64,000 nt of DNA from FEN-987 sp964598845 (GCA_964598845.1 CAZRDM010000002.1:62001-126000); one strand, 5' to 3'; positions 26,145 to 34,945 are shown, counted from the stretch's first letter. Program-made: numbers and translations. Notes: generated from the sequence alone by a model not told the origin.

Positions 26145-27874
26145 CCGACAATCATCTCCCTAATTCCAGCGCCCGGCGGGAGCATTGGAAGGACGTTTTC
26201 TTCGGGTGATATTGGAACGTCGATTACTGTTGTGACTGGGGAACGTATTGCCCTGTTGACGGCGGCCTCCAGCTCCGGAATGGTGTCGACGCGAACGCCT
26301 TCAGCCCCATAGGCCTGGGCCAGTTTCACGAAATCGGGTGATCGACCCAGCTGGACACCTGAATATCGTCGATTGTAGAAAAATCGCTGCCATTGCGCGA
26401 CCATCCCCAGCATACTGTTGTTTAATATGATCACGGTGACGGGAATCTGTTCCTCGACGCTGGTGGCGAGGGAGTTTTCCGTCATTCGGAAGCTTCCGTC
26501 GCCAGCTATGTCAATAACTGGAACCTCCGGTCGTGCGACTTTGGCGCCGAGCGCTGCTGGGAATCCGAAACCCATCGTTCCCAAACCTCCTGAACTAAAG
26601 AATGTTCCTGGTTCGATCACTTGGAAGTGCTGCTCGCACCACATCTGATGTTGACCCACCTCCGTGGTTACTATCGCCTTGGACGGTATGAATCGCCGAA
26701 TCATCTTGACTGTCTCCGCTCCACTCAGGCGCGAGCCATTGCCGTCAAATTCGGTGCCTGCCATTACCATCACTTCTTGGACACGTTTGACCCATGCCTC
26801 GCGGTGTTGCCCCATCAACTCGACTTGGACTTCACCTATCAGCGCCTGCAATGCCTTCTTGGCGTCGGCTACCAGTGAAACTACTGGGGCTTTGTAGTTC
26901 TTGCCGATCTCTGCTCTGTCCGCATCGATGTGAATGACCTTTGTATTTGGAGCGAACTTCTCCATTTTGCCGGTGGTTCTGTCGGAAAATCTCGAACCTA
27001 TGGCGAAGAGCACATCGCATTCTGGAATTATCTTGTTTGTTCGCTCGGAGCCGTGCATTCCCATGCAGCCAAGAGCCAGTGGATGGTTCTCCGGGAATGC
27101 TCCCTTACCCATGAAAGAGGTTGCGACCGGTGCGACTATGAGTTCGGCCAGCGCTTGGAGCTCATGATATGCGTTCGCGATCTTCACACCCCCGCCAGCA
27201 AGTATGATCGGACGCTGCGCGCCAAGCATTGTACGAGCAATAGTCTTGATTATTGTCGGATCAGGATCAGGTAACGGCTGATAGTTCGGGAAATCAATAT
27301 GGTCTGGGAATTCGACGTCGTCCTCGCCTTGCTGAACGTCTTTGGGAATATCTACTAAGACTGGCTGCGGACGTCGAGCCACCGCTAGGTAGAAAGCTGC
27401 CTTGATCGCGTAGGGTATTTCTCGCACGCGCAGTGGTTGAAAGGTATACTTTGTTACCGAGGTCGCCATTCCAATCACATCTGTCTCTTGAAATGCGTCT
27501 GACCCGATTACGAAGGATGGAACTTGTCCCGTTATCGCGACGACTGGCGACGAATCCATGTATGCGGTTGCTAGGCCGGTCATCAGATTCGTCGCTCCAG
27601 GGCCCGAAGTTGCGATACATACTCCGGCTTTCCCAGAGACGCGCGCAAAGCCATCAGCCATGTGGGCTGCCGACTGTTCGTGCCGCACTAAGATGTGTCG
27701 TATCCCTCTGTAATCTGGCGGGGTGTATCCTAGGTTTTGGTAGTCGTAGAGGACGTCGTAGATAGGAATGTTGGCTCCACCTGGAAGCCCAAAGACAACT
27801 TCTACTCCTTCTCTTTGCAGGGTTTCAATGAGAGCCTGCGCGCCAGACATCTTGCCCAATGTTTGGATTTTCAC
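26141..27874 (-). CDS. ilvB: acetolactate synthase large subunit
   Basis: A 577-residue ThDP-dependent enzyme that starts valine, leucine and isoleucine synthesis. It shows VVFGLPGGANIPIYD, VRHEQSAAHMADGFARVSGK with the catalytic Glu, and the cofactor motif GDGSFRMTENSLATSVEEQ with LNNS. The start is uncertain. GTG 27874 overlaps the end of a strong Shine-Dalgarno AAAGGAG (27874-27880), so TTG 27859 or ATG 27850 (MSGAQALIETL) may be used. It heads the ilvB-ilvN-ilvC-leuB-leuA(-ilvD) run, and a leader frame plus hairpin precede it. Confidence 0.95.
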   Translation of the reverse strand: MKIQTLGKMSGAQALIETLQREGVEVVFGLPGGANIPIYDVLYDYQNLGYTPPDYRGIRHILVRHEQSAAHMADGFARVSGKAGVCIATSGPGATNLMTGLATAYMDSSPVVAITGQVPSFVIGSDAFQETDVIGMATSVTKYTFQPLRVREIPYAIKAAFYLAVARRPQPVLVDIPKDVQQGEDDVEFPDHIDFPNYQPLPDPDPTIIKTIARTMLGAQRPIILAGGGVKIANAYHELQALAELIVAPVATSFMGKGAFPENHPLALGCMGMHGSERTNKIIPECDVLFAIGSRFSDRTTGKMEKFAPNTKVIHIDADRAEIGKNYKAPVVSLVADAKKALQALIGEVQVELMGQHREAWVKRVQEVMVMAGTEFDGNGSRLSGAETVKMIRRFIPSKAIVTTEVGQHQMWCEQHFQVIEPGTFFSSGGLGTMGFGFPAALGAKVARPEVPVIDIAGDGSFRMTENSLATSVEEQIPVTVIILNNSMLGMVAQWQRFFYNRRYSGVQLGRSPDFVKLAQAYGAEGVRVDTIPELEAAVNRAIRSPVTTVIDVPISPEENVLPMLPPGAGIREMIVG

Positions 27875-27889
27875 TCCTTTAGAATCCAG

Positions 27890-27924
27890 ACCCGCCTTCG
27901 AACCGATTCAGTTCGAAAACGAGC
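27890..27924 (-). promoter_or_regulatory. hairpin between ilvB leader peptide and ilvB
   Basis: Arms of 14 bases, GCTCGTTTTCGAAC and GTTCGAAGGCGGGT (four G-U pairs), enclose the loop TGAATCG. The 5' arm starts at the G of the leader TAG. The ilvB ribosome site AAAGGAG begins 9 bases after the 3' arm. No T-run follows. Confidence 0.75.
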
Positions 27925-28010
27925 TACTGAAGAATGATGACTACGAGCGTGACAATCACTGAAAGAAGTTGCAGCGAGTCTTTCTTGAAGCGCTTGAGAG
28001 AGTTCGCCAT
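27924..28010 (-). CDS. Leu/Ile/Val-rich leader peptide of the ilvB operon (28 aa)
   Basis: An ATG-initiated frame of 28 codons ending in TAG, 49 bases before ilvB. The N-terminal part is basic (MANSLKRFKKDS) and the last 16 residues are LQLLSVIVTLVVIILQ, of which 12 are Leu, Ile or Val. The terminal Ile-Ile-Leu-Gln-stop is shared with the ilvE leader by synonymous codons. TACGAGCG just before the ATG (28013-28020) is complementary to CGCTCGTA within the frame (27942-27949), and the stop-proximal GCTCG starts the downstream hairpin. An alternative view is a tiny membrane peptide, since the end is hydrophobic, but the codon content, the position and the aromatic parallel favour an attenuator leader. 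Confidence 0.8.
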   Translation of the reverse strand: MANSLKRFKKDSLQLLSVIVTLVVIILQ

Positions 28011-28051
28011 CGCGCTCGTAGACCTTGAAGCTTACGTCGGCTCACTAGCTC

Positions 28052-28063
28052 TCTAATAAATCT
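28052..28063 (-). promoter_or_regulatory. TATA-like box of the ilvB operon
   Basis: On the minus strand ATTTATTAGAGA lies about 45 bases before the leader ATG, so a transcript starting near 28030 would include the leader. Estimated by eye. Confidence 0.45.
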
Positions 28064-28291
28064 GTCGTCAATACGCTCCGTCCGTTTCGCGTTCTATTTT
28101 TCATGTCTCTCAATCGATTGGGGTGTGTGTTGAGCACGGAAGAATTTCGTTCCACTTACGGTGACGACACGCGTCCGCATAATTCAGGAAGAAGCCCAAA
28201 AGGGTACGCAATGACTCCGGTTGAACAGCTTGAGAATATTCTTCAAGCAGGCCCACACTCTCAGACATTCTGCCATTCGGTGTCATGCCAT

Positions 28292-28708
28292 ATGCGCATC
28301 CGCCGTTTTCAACTTCAGGATTATGACAGAGTATTGACGCTCTGGAAAGACGCTGGTTTGCTCCTGCGCCCGGGAGACGAGCTCGAGGGCCTCAAACTGA
28401 AACTGCAACGGGACCCTGACCTGTTCCTGATCGCTGAGGATGAAGGTGAGATAGTGGGGGTTGTACTCGGTGCATGGGATGGAAGACGCGGCTGGATCAA
28501 CCATCTCGCTGTAAGGCCGAACCACCAGCGGAAAGGTGTTGGCAGCTCGCTTCTCCGAGAGTTAGAGGCACGTTTAGCAGAGAAAGGGGCCCCCAAGATC
28601 AACGCACAAGTTTACCAGTGGAACACGAAGTCGATTGAATTTTTCAAAGCAAACGGGTATGAGGTCCATTCTGACCTCGTAATGGTGGGAAAATATCTCA
28701 AGAGATAG
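28292..28708 (+). CDS. GNAT-family N-acetyltransferase
   Basis: A ~138-residue GNAT acetyltransferase. Acetyl-CoA binding is indicated by INHLAVRPNHQRKGVGSSLLRELE (the Q-R-K-G-V-G loop), and the C-terminal strand by WNTKSIEFFKANGYEV. It resembles the YpeA/RimI-like group of small enzymes that act on proteins or amino compounds; the substrate is unknown. The frame is open back to 28103, but the family start is at MRIRRFQLQDYDRV, so ATG 28292 is chosen; the upstream frame has no known domain. Confidence 0.85.
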   Translation: MRIRRFQLQDYDRVLTLWKDAGLLLRPGDELEGLKLKLQRDPDLFLIAEDEGEIVGVVLGAWDGRRGWINHLAVRPNHQRKGVGSSLLRELEARLAEKGAPKINAQVYQWNTKSIEFFKANGYEVHSDLVMVGKYLKR

Positions 28709-28783
28709 ACGTACGAACTTATTTGCGAGAGTGTGCGTTGTAAAGCCCTCTTGTCCATTGCTTACATAGGATGAATTCTGCTC

Positions 28784-29944
28784 TTGTCCCTTCCAAGTCT
28801 CCCGAAGTTCGCGGAGGAACTGAGGAACAAGCCCATAGATTCATTCATCTCAAGACTGCTGGAGATGCCGCCTGAGAGCAATGTATCGAAGATCATAGGT
28901 ATGCTTAAGGAAGGTGGGGCATACGAAGCTTTCTTGCCAGAGGGCTCCCGTTGCGGGATTATCTCTGCCAGAGACGTTTTGAAGACCGCTAACGTTGAAG
29001 CTACGAAGCCGTCGGCCCTGATGTCCTATGCCCCGGTACTTTCCAGAGAAGCATCGGTCGGCTTGGCTGCGAGACTGATGGCCGATTACAGAATACGAGC
29101 CGTTCCTGTAACCGACGGACGCAGGATCGTGGGTCAAATAAACTCTGTGAGCCTACTCCAAGAGCTAAGAGGAAAGATCGATCGCGACCTGAGGATATCG
29201 TCAATCACTACAAAGAACCCGATCACGGTCGAAGCAGGGGCTTCGGTTGCGAAGGCCAAGGACATCATGGCAAGAAAAAGAATCGATCACCTGCCGGTTA
29301 TGAGCAATGGGCATGTAACTGGCATCATAACTTCCATCGATATTGTTTCTCGAATCCCTCCACAGGAACGTGTAGGTAGCAGGTCTATGAAACCTGAGAT
29401 ACGACGAAGTTTCGACTTTGCTGTCCGTGATGCCATGGACCCGACACCCCTGACCTGCGCACCGGAAATAGAGGCAAAACAGGCGTTGGATAAGATGCTA
29501 GACGGGGGAAAGACCTACATTCTCGTCACGCAATGGGACGAGCTTCAAGGGATAGCGACCTACAGAGATTTTATGACGCTACTCGCGGAACCAGAGCCTG
29601 AACCTGAAGTCCCAATGTTCATGGTTGGGCTTCCTGAAGACCCATTCGAGGCCGAAGCCACGAAAACGAAATTCAAGCGAACGATTAATCAACTACACCG
29701 AAGCTTTCCCGACATCCTCGAAGCAAGGTCGGTGGTTAAGGCCAAGTTCAGTAGACCCGGCAAAGAGCGAGGTCGATATGAGGTGACGGTGCACATCAGA
29801 ACCTCCAAGGACACGTACACGTACTCTGAAGGCGGCTGGGAGCTGCCAGCTATATACGACGCGATTACGGACAGACTAAAACGACTACTTACACAGAAAC
29901 AAAAGCGAAGAAAACGTGAGAGGGAACGGACCGAATATATCTGA
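28784..29944 (+). CDS. CBS-domain protein with C-terminal HPF/RaiA-like domain
   Basis: A 386-residue protein. Residues ~15-270 hold two pairs of CBS domains (ISSITTKNPITVEAGASVAKAKDIMARKRIDHLPVM is the clearest), which bind adenine nucleotides in other proteins. After an acidic linker EPEPEPEV, residues ~290-380 look like the hibernation-promoting/S30AE fold: FPDILEARSVVKAKFSRPGK, YEVTVHIRTSKDTYTYSEGGWEL and AIYDAITDRLKRLL, ending in a very basic tail. The combination resembles the archaeal hibernation factor Dri as I recall it, suggesting a ribosome-binding protein that senses energy state. The start is TTG 28784. Domain order is seen; function is inferred. Confidence 0.75.
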   Translation: MSLPSLPKFAEELRNKPIDSFISRLLEMPPESNVSKIIGMLKEGGAYEAFLPEGSRCGIISARDVLKTANVEATKPSALMSYAPVLSREASVGLAARLMADYRIRAVPVTDGRRIVGQINSVSLLQELRGKIDRDLRISSITTKNPITVEAGASVAKAKDIMARKRIDHLPVMSNGHVTGIITSIDIVSRIPPQERVGSRSMKPEIRRSFDFAVRDAMDPTPLTCAPEIEAKQALDKMLDGGKTYILVTQWDELQGIATYRDFMTLLAEPEPEPEVPMFMVGLPEDPFEAEATKTKFKRTINQLHRSFPDILEARSVVKAKFSRPGKERGRYEVTVHIRTSKDTYTYSEGGWELPAIYDAITDRLKRLLTQKQKRRKRERERTEYI

Positions 29945-29977
29945 TCAAGCTTCAGGCTGCTAAGGGGAGGACTAGAA

Positions 29978-32002
29978 TTGCTCTTACCCGCGAGGATGAG
30001 ACGAGTCGAAATAATTGTACCGCAAAGGAACTTTGAAGATGCCATGCTCTATCTTCGCGAGCAGAATGCAATCGAGCTACTCGACGTAAAGGAGATGATC
30101 AAAGGATACGGAGGAGGAGTCAGGCCCGCCCCTGTTTCAGAGAGGCTTTATCGACTAACGACTCTCGAATCGAAAATTAGTTCGTTAGTCAGCACACTCA
30201 CACTGGATTCGTTGCCTCCGACGCCTGTCCCCGTGGAGCTGCGCATCTCGGACGAGAAGACAGTTGAGGTCGAGAAAAAGGCCGCAGAGATCGAGCAGCA
30301 AGTCACCTCAACTACCAACGAGGCTCAAGCTCTGGAATCCCTCATCACATACGCCGAGCAACAGTTGAAGCTTAGCATTGAAGACATCGCAAAGATTGAG
30401 AATGTGAGCTCGCCTGAAGGCAGGCACAGGCTAGAGGAGATAGTTGCCAGCATCTTTCAAACGCTCAAGCCATCCGAAATAGAAGTGGCAGGACCTCTCG
30501 GTGACCTAATACAAGCAAAGGCTCTAGAAGACGCTGTAGTCAAGGACATTACAGACAACGTCGCAAGGATTATGCGTGGAAAACGAGACGAAGGAGCAGT
30601 CGCAGACGCCATCACTCAGACTTTGGGTTTGAAGCTAAAAGCAGCTCTCAGAAGCAAACGCCTAGCATATGAAGCAACAAGTAGGATTGAAGAAGCGAAG
30701 AAACGTCTGAGTCAACTCCGTGAGAAACTCGCCGAAATAAGCCGTGTCGAGGGGGAGTACCTGCTTGTTCAGCGCGAGGTCATTGCAGCTGAACGGGCCT
30801 TCGAACAGGCGAAGGGGTTCTGCGGGAAGACCGAATCCACGTACATGATCGAAGGATGGATGCCCTCCTCGAAGGTCAGCCGTATCCGATCTGAGCTCAA
30901 GGAAATATGTGCAGACGAAGTCATTATGAAGGATTGGTCGAGTACACATGCACCAACAAGCCTGCAGAATCCGAAGCTTCCAACTCTCTCGATATTCGAG
31001 AAACTCACCGTGGGCTTCGGGATTCCGAAGAGTGATGAGGTTGATCCGACGGTTCTTTGGCTCGTGACTTACCCGATTTTCTTCGGTTTCATGTTTGGAG
31101 ACGTAGGGAACGGCCTTGTCGTAATGCTGATCTCCAGCTTAATTTACCTCTACAAGAAACGCGGGCTAGTGATCCAAGACACCGCCTTCGGCGGATTGGG
31201 CGGAGTTTTCAACATGGTCGTTCAAGGTTCGCCCCTGCTTATACTCAGCGGAGGATCAGCATTCATCGTTGGTTTTCTCTACGGGACTGTTTTTGGGAAT
31301 CCAGAATGGTTCGAGCTGATAACCGGCCTACATGGACCTTTATGGTTTGAACCCTTTGAGAATATTCGACTTATGCTCAGACTATCCATAACTATCGGAG
31401 TCATCCACATACTGTCCGGACTTCTCCTGAACGTATTCAACCAAGTCTACGCCAAGGAATACCGCGAATTGATCTCAGGCCCTGTTGTCTGGATCTGGTT
31501 CTACGGAGCATTCGGCATAACGCTCCTACAGTATGGACTCAGATTTCCCAACTACCTCTTCGACCCACGAAGTGCAACCGACATCTTTCTACGCATGGGC
31601 GTTCCGCTGATAGCGATGATGGCCTTGAAGCTCTGGGCGGAAGGCGGAATGGGGTTAATGCACGCTTTTGAATCCATGTTAGCGTCGCTCTCCCACACGA
31701 TATCCTACGTTCGAATACTTGCGATGAAGTTGATCGACGATGTATTCCTTCGCCTATTTTTGGGAGTCTTGGCATTCTTCACCGCCTGGGGTAACCTAAT
31801 GGGAAGCGCGATTGGTTGGGTTCTGTTCGCGGCACTGACCACTATCCTCATACTGATACTGGAAACCGCCTTCGTCTTCATGCAATCGCTTCGACTTCAC
31901 TGGGTGGAGTGGTTCCTCAAATTCTACACCGGAAGCGGAACAGCCTTCAAACCGTATGGAATCGAGAGAACCTACACGAAAGTACAGACTGGCCTGATGT
32001 GA
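29978..32002 (+). CDS. atpI: V/A-type ATP synthase subunit I
   Basis: A 674-residue subunit a/I of the archaeal A-type ATPase, which forms the static half of the ion channel and a peripheral stator arm. Residues ~1-340 are soluble with long coiled coils (LRSKRLAYEATSRIEEAKKRLS). Residues ~355-660 hold about seven or eight membrane segments, with FFGFMFGDVGNGLVVML and the conserved Arg-bearing helix SHTISYVRILAMKLIDDVF. Other ATPase subunits are not in this window. The TTG start has GGGGAGG about 10 bases upstream. It follows the CBS protein by 33 bases. Confidence 0.94.
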   Translation: MLLPARMRRVEIIVPQRNFEDAMLYLREQNAIELLDVKEMIKGYGGGVRPAPVSERLYRLTTLESKISSLVSTLTLDSLPPTPVPVELRISDEKTVEVEKKAAEIEQQVTSTTNEAQALESLITYAEQQLKLSIEDIAKIENVSSPEGRHRLEEIVASIFQTLKPSEIEVAGPLGDLIQAKALEDAVVKDITDNVARIMRGKRDEGAVADAITQTLGLKLKAALRSKRLAYEATSRIEEAKKRLSQLREKLAEISRVEGEYLLVQREVIAAERAFEQAKGFCGKTESTYMIEGWMPSSKVSRIRSELKEICADEVIMKDWSSTHAPTSLQNPKLPTLSIFEKLTVGFGIPKSDEVDPTVLWLVTYPIFFGFMFGDVGNGLVVMLISSLIYLYKKRGLVIQDTAFGGLGGVFNMVVQGSPLLILSGGSAFIVGFLYGTVFGNPEWFELITGLHGPLWFEPFENIRLMLRLSITIGVIHILSGLLLNVFNQVYAKEYRELISGPVVWIWFYGAFGITLLQYGLRFPNYLFDPRSATDIFLRMGVPLIAMMALKLWAEGGMGLMHAFESMLASLSHTISYVRILAMKLIDDVFLRLFLGVLAFFTAWGNLMGSAIGWVLFAALTTILILILETAFVFMQSLRLHWVEWFLKFYTGSGTAFKPYGIERTYTKVQTGLM

Positions 32003-32030
32003 GAACGGAAAACTTAAGCTGCGATTAGAA

Positions 32031-32183
32031 TCAGGCGCGAATCGGAGAACTGCTCAGAAGGCATTCCCTGTGACTCTGAATGATCCTGTCCAGTTCAGCC
32101 CTTAGTCTGGAACTTGGGATGTAGCCGATAACCTCGCCTATCACGCGGCCTTGACGGAACATCTTGATTGTGGGAAGCCCCAC
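32031..32183 (-). pseudogene. thioredoxin C-terminal remnant
   Basis: A 50-residue frame reading VGLPTIKMFRQGRVIGEVIG followed by YIPSSRLRAELDRIIQ, which fits the end of a thioredoxin: the cis-Pro (LPT), the central strand, the G-x-x-x-G strand and the last helix. The upstream half with CxxC is missing. In another frame just upstream, WFIYFHATEM resembles the strand before the active site. The rest of the 32003-32336 gap shows no gene. Confidence 0.6.
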
Positions 32184-32336
32184 GATTCACCCTCAAATTT
32201 CGTCGGGGTCTTTCTCGGTTTTCTGGTCATCTCAGTCGCATGGAAATAGATGAACCAGCCGCAACGGTTTGACGGCTTCTGTTTATATTGAGCTCTGTCG
32301 CTTTCCTACCAGACATAGGACCAGGAAGACAATCCA

Positions 32337-33656
32337 GTGAGTCGTTCCAGTTCAGTTCAGGTACAGGCGGCAAGTGACGTTGTCGCGGAGTTGCAGGAAT
32401 ATGGGATCACAAGAAACGAGGCCCGGGTCCTCGTATTCTTGGCGAAGACAGGCCCCTCGAAAGCAAGCGAGGTGGCCCGGGCAGTTCAGATTAACCGGAC
32501 CGAAACATACAGGACCATAAGGAACCTGCAGCGTCGAGGTCTTGTAGAAGCCACGTTAGAGAGACCGGTTCGATTTCAGTCCGTCCCCTTTGACAAGTGC
32601 TTACAGGTCCTTATCGACGAGAGAAAGGCCAAGCTAAGACTTCTTGAACAGCGGGGCGAAACCCTCCGTCGCCAGTTTGAGGAGATACGTGTCGAGCCCT
32701 TTGCACGAGAGCTTGAGCGATTTCAGGTTGTTGAAGGGCGACTCCGAATAGAGCAAAGGCTCCAGAGCATGTATGCGAAGGCGGAGAAATCGGTGATGGG
32801 TGTCCTTTCGTCCTCCGAACTTCTGCGTGCAGATACTTCCGGACTTTTCGATTTGTTGGCACATGGCGCGAGTTTGGGTTTGAGAGTCAGAGTAATCACA
32901 GCGATAACAAGATCCAATTTGGATGTTGTGGAGAAACTTCAAGAGACCTTTGAGGTCAGACACCTCGACCTGAAGGCTAAGCCAATTCCGAGGGTCTCGA
33001 TCATTGATGACAATGAGGCTCTGTTCGAAATAACGACGGCTGATGAGACTCCACGTACAGGCGAGGAAGTCGCGCTTTGGATTAACAGTCGGGCCTTCAT
33101 AAGGAACCTTCAAGCTTACTTTGAGGAGATGTGGAACTCAGCCACGCCAGCTGAAAGCCGCATCGAAGCTCTGCGCAAGGGAATACCTCCCGATGAGCTT
33201 AGAATCTTCAAGGGCAGAGTGGAGGTAACTGAGAAACTCAACGAGATGATCTCATCTTCCGATCGGAGTGTGGAGATTTGGACGACCGAACGTGGAATCC
33301 AAGCGTTAGCGGATTTTCACTTGGAACAACTTAGACAAGCCAAAGCTCGTGGCAGTAAGATCCGAATCATTGCTCCCATCACTAGTGAAAATACAGAGGG
33401 TGCCAGAAAACTAGTTCCCGTTTCGGAACTTCGCTACTCTGAAGCCCTAGGCCCAGCAGGAATCATGATCCTTGACCAAAGGGAGTTGATGCTATACGAA
33501 CGACTTCCAGACGACAACAGTAAAGATGTCGGAGCCGACGTAGGATTTTGGACTAACAGCACACGTTTCATCGAAACGATGAGTAGACTTTACGATTCGA
33601 TGTGGAAAGGCGTGTTTGCGATATATGCTCCCAGACGCAGAGGTCTCCATCGATAG
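32337..33656 (+). CDS. TrmB-like transcriptional regulator with two sensor regions
   Basis: A 439-residue protein. The N-terminal winged helix (VVAELQEYGITRNEARVLVFLAKTGPSKASEVARAV, then INRTETYRTIRNLQRRGLVEA) is the TrmB-type DNA-binding domain. A coiled linker follows, then two similar C-terminal regions of ~130 residues each, with the parallels FELLAHGASLGLRVRVITAI-like and LRQAKARGSKIRIIAPI, each ending in WINSRAFI or WTNSTRFIETMSRLYDSMW. These look like tandem PLD-like/TrmB effector domains. Relatives control sugar transport and metabolism. The GTG start follows a short CAGTGAG stretch. The ligand is unknown. Confidence 0.8.
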   Translation: MSRSSSVQVQAASDVVAELQEYGITRNEARVLVFLAKTGPSKASEVARAVQINRTETYRTIRNLQRRGLVEATLERPVRFQSVPFDKCLQVLIDERKAKLRLLEQRGETLRRQFEEIRVEPFARELERFQVVEGRLRIEQRLQSMYAKAEKSVMGVLSSSELLRADTSGLFDLLAHGASLGLRVRVITAITRSNLDVVEKLQETFEVRHLDLKAKPIPRVSIIDDNEALFEITTADETPRTGEEVALWINSRAFIRNLQAYFEEMWNSATPAESRIEALRKGIPPDELRIFKGRVEVTEKLNEMISSSDRSVEIWTTERGIQALADFHLEQLRQAKARGSKIRIIAPITSENTEGARKLVPVSELRYSEALGPAGIMILDQRELMLYERLPDDNSKDVGADVGFWTNSTRFIETMSRLYDSMWKGVFAIYAPRRRGLHR

Positions 33657-33841
33657 TCAGTCAAAGAAGAACCTACGAGATTGCAGCCACTCTACTCGCA
33701 TTTGACTCTGCTGCAAATGGTCATATCTCTTGGGGGTCCCGGCTCGTGGTCAACACGGGATTCTCAGAAACACGCACGGCGCAGTCCTCGTTTAGATTCA
33801 AACGCGTTACTACCGAACACGAATTCCCAGCACATTAAAGT

Positions 33842-34945
33842 ATGCTCGACAACGCCCCCCACGTCACACTACTAGAAGCGTTGCTAGGCGAGGTACGGCC
33901 TGACATGAAGCGCTCAATGAAGCTCTTCGAGCGGCTCTTAGATACTGATGTTAAGGCCGACCTTCTGACCCTCTTTCATAACAACGCCAAGTTAGCAGAC
34001 ACACCGGAGGAGCTCGCCAAGAGGATCGGGCGAAGCTCGACGGAGGTCCAACGTGAACTCGAAGACCTCGTTGAACTGGGAATTCTGAAGAAAAGCGAAG
34101 TATATTCTTTTGCGATGGAAAGAGACAAGGAGATCCAAGATGCCATATCAAAGCAACTTGCCCTAGGAGAGGTAGTAGCACCAGAGTTCGGTCGGCCGGA
34201 CTTAGCGAGCTCTATTGGAGTTCATGCGCTGACGACTAAAACTGGACTTGATATTCTGGATGGGATTCTAACCAACGGTCTTCCCGCGAGTTGCACTGTC
34301 TTGGTCCTGAGCGATCCCGGAGCAGGAGAGGAAAACCTCCTAACCCATTTTGTCAGCACACAAATGCAAGCTCGGAGGTCGATCATCTACATAACTCTGG
34401 ACAATTTCCCGGCAAATATTCGACAACTGACACTATCCCGTTTCAGGGAGGAAAGAGTCGATTGGTCCTCGCTCATCATCATCGACTGCTACTCAAAGAC
34501 TGTCGGAGTAGAGAGTGAGGAACCTTACATAGTTGATCCCGAGAACCTCTCAGCAATCAGCATCGCTCTGTCGGATGTAATGACCAAAAGGGCTGTTTCG
34601 CTGATGATTCTAGACTCCTTCAACACCTTGATTCGCAAGAGAGGTATCCGCTCAGCTCTTGAGTTTCTCCGCGTCCTTGTCGCTCGCGCGCGCCAAGCAA
34701 AATGCATGTGTCTGATTACTATGAACAGAAAAGCCTTCCATGTCGCGTATGTTGCATCTGCACAGGATGTCGTCGACGGTGTGATAGAACTCAGGGTTGA
34801 GGAAAGCTACGAAGGAATCGCTCGCTCTCTCCGGGTTCTAAAGATGGTAGGCGCAAGGCATCTGACAACGTGGATCCCATATGAGATCTCAGATGATGGA
34901 GTTCTTGTGAAGACTCATCAGAGAAGATTACTGGGGACGCCTTAG
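33842..34945 (+). CDS. winged-helix plus KaiC/RadA-like protein with degenerate P-loop
   Basis: A 367-residue protein with an N-terminal winged helix (residues ~25-85, KADLLTLFHNNAKLADTPEELAKRIGRS) and a RecA-like domain of the KaiC/RAD55 group: TGLDILDGILTNGLPASCTVLVLSD, then SIIYITLDNFPANIRQL, Walker B-like SSLIIIDCYSKTVG and SLMILDSFNTLI. The Walker A is LSDPGAGEENLL: the Lys and Thr of GKT are Glu and Glu, so ATP hydrolysis is doubtful. It may act as a nucleotide-free regulator. It follows the TrmB-like gene by 185 bases with a TTAAAG box just before the start. Confidence 0.78.
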   Translation: MLDNAPHVTLLEALLGEVRPDMKRSMKLFERLLDTDVKADLLTLFHNNAKLADTPEELAKRIGRSSTEVQRELEDLVELGILKKSEVYSFAMERDKEIQDAISKQLALGEVVAPEFGRPDLASSIGVHALTTKTGLDILDGILTNGLPASCTVLVLSDPGAGEENLLTHFVSTQMQARRSIIYITLDNFPANIRQLTLSRFREERVDWSSLIIIDCYSKTVGVESEEPYIVDPENLSAISIALSDVMTKRAVSLMILDSFNTLIRKRGIRSALEFLRVLVARARQAKCMCLITMNRKAFHVAYVASAQDVVDGVIELRVEESYEGIARSLRVLKMVGARHLTTWIPYEISDDGVLVKTHQRRLLGTP

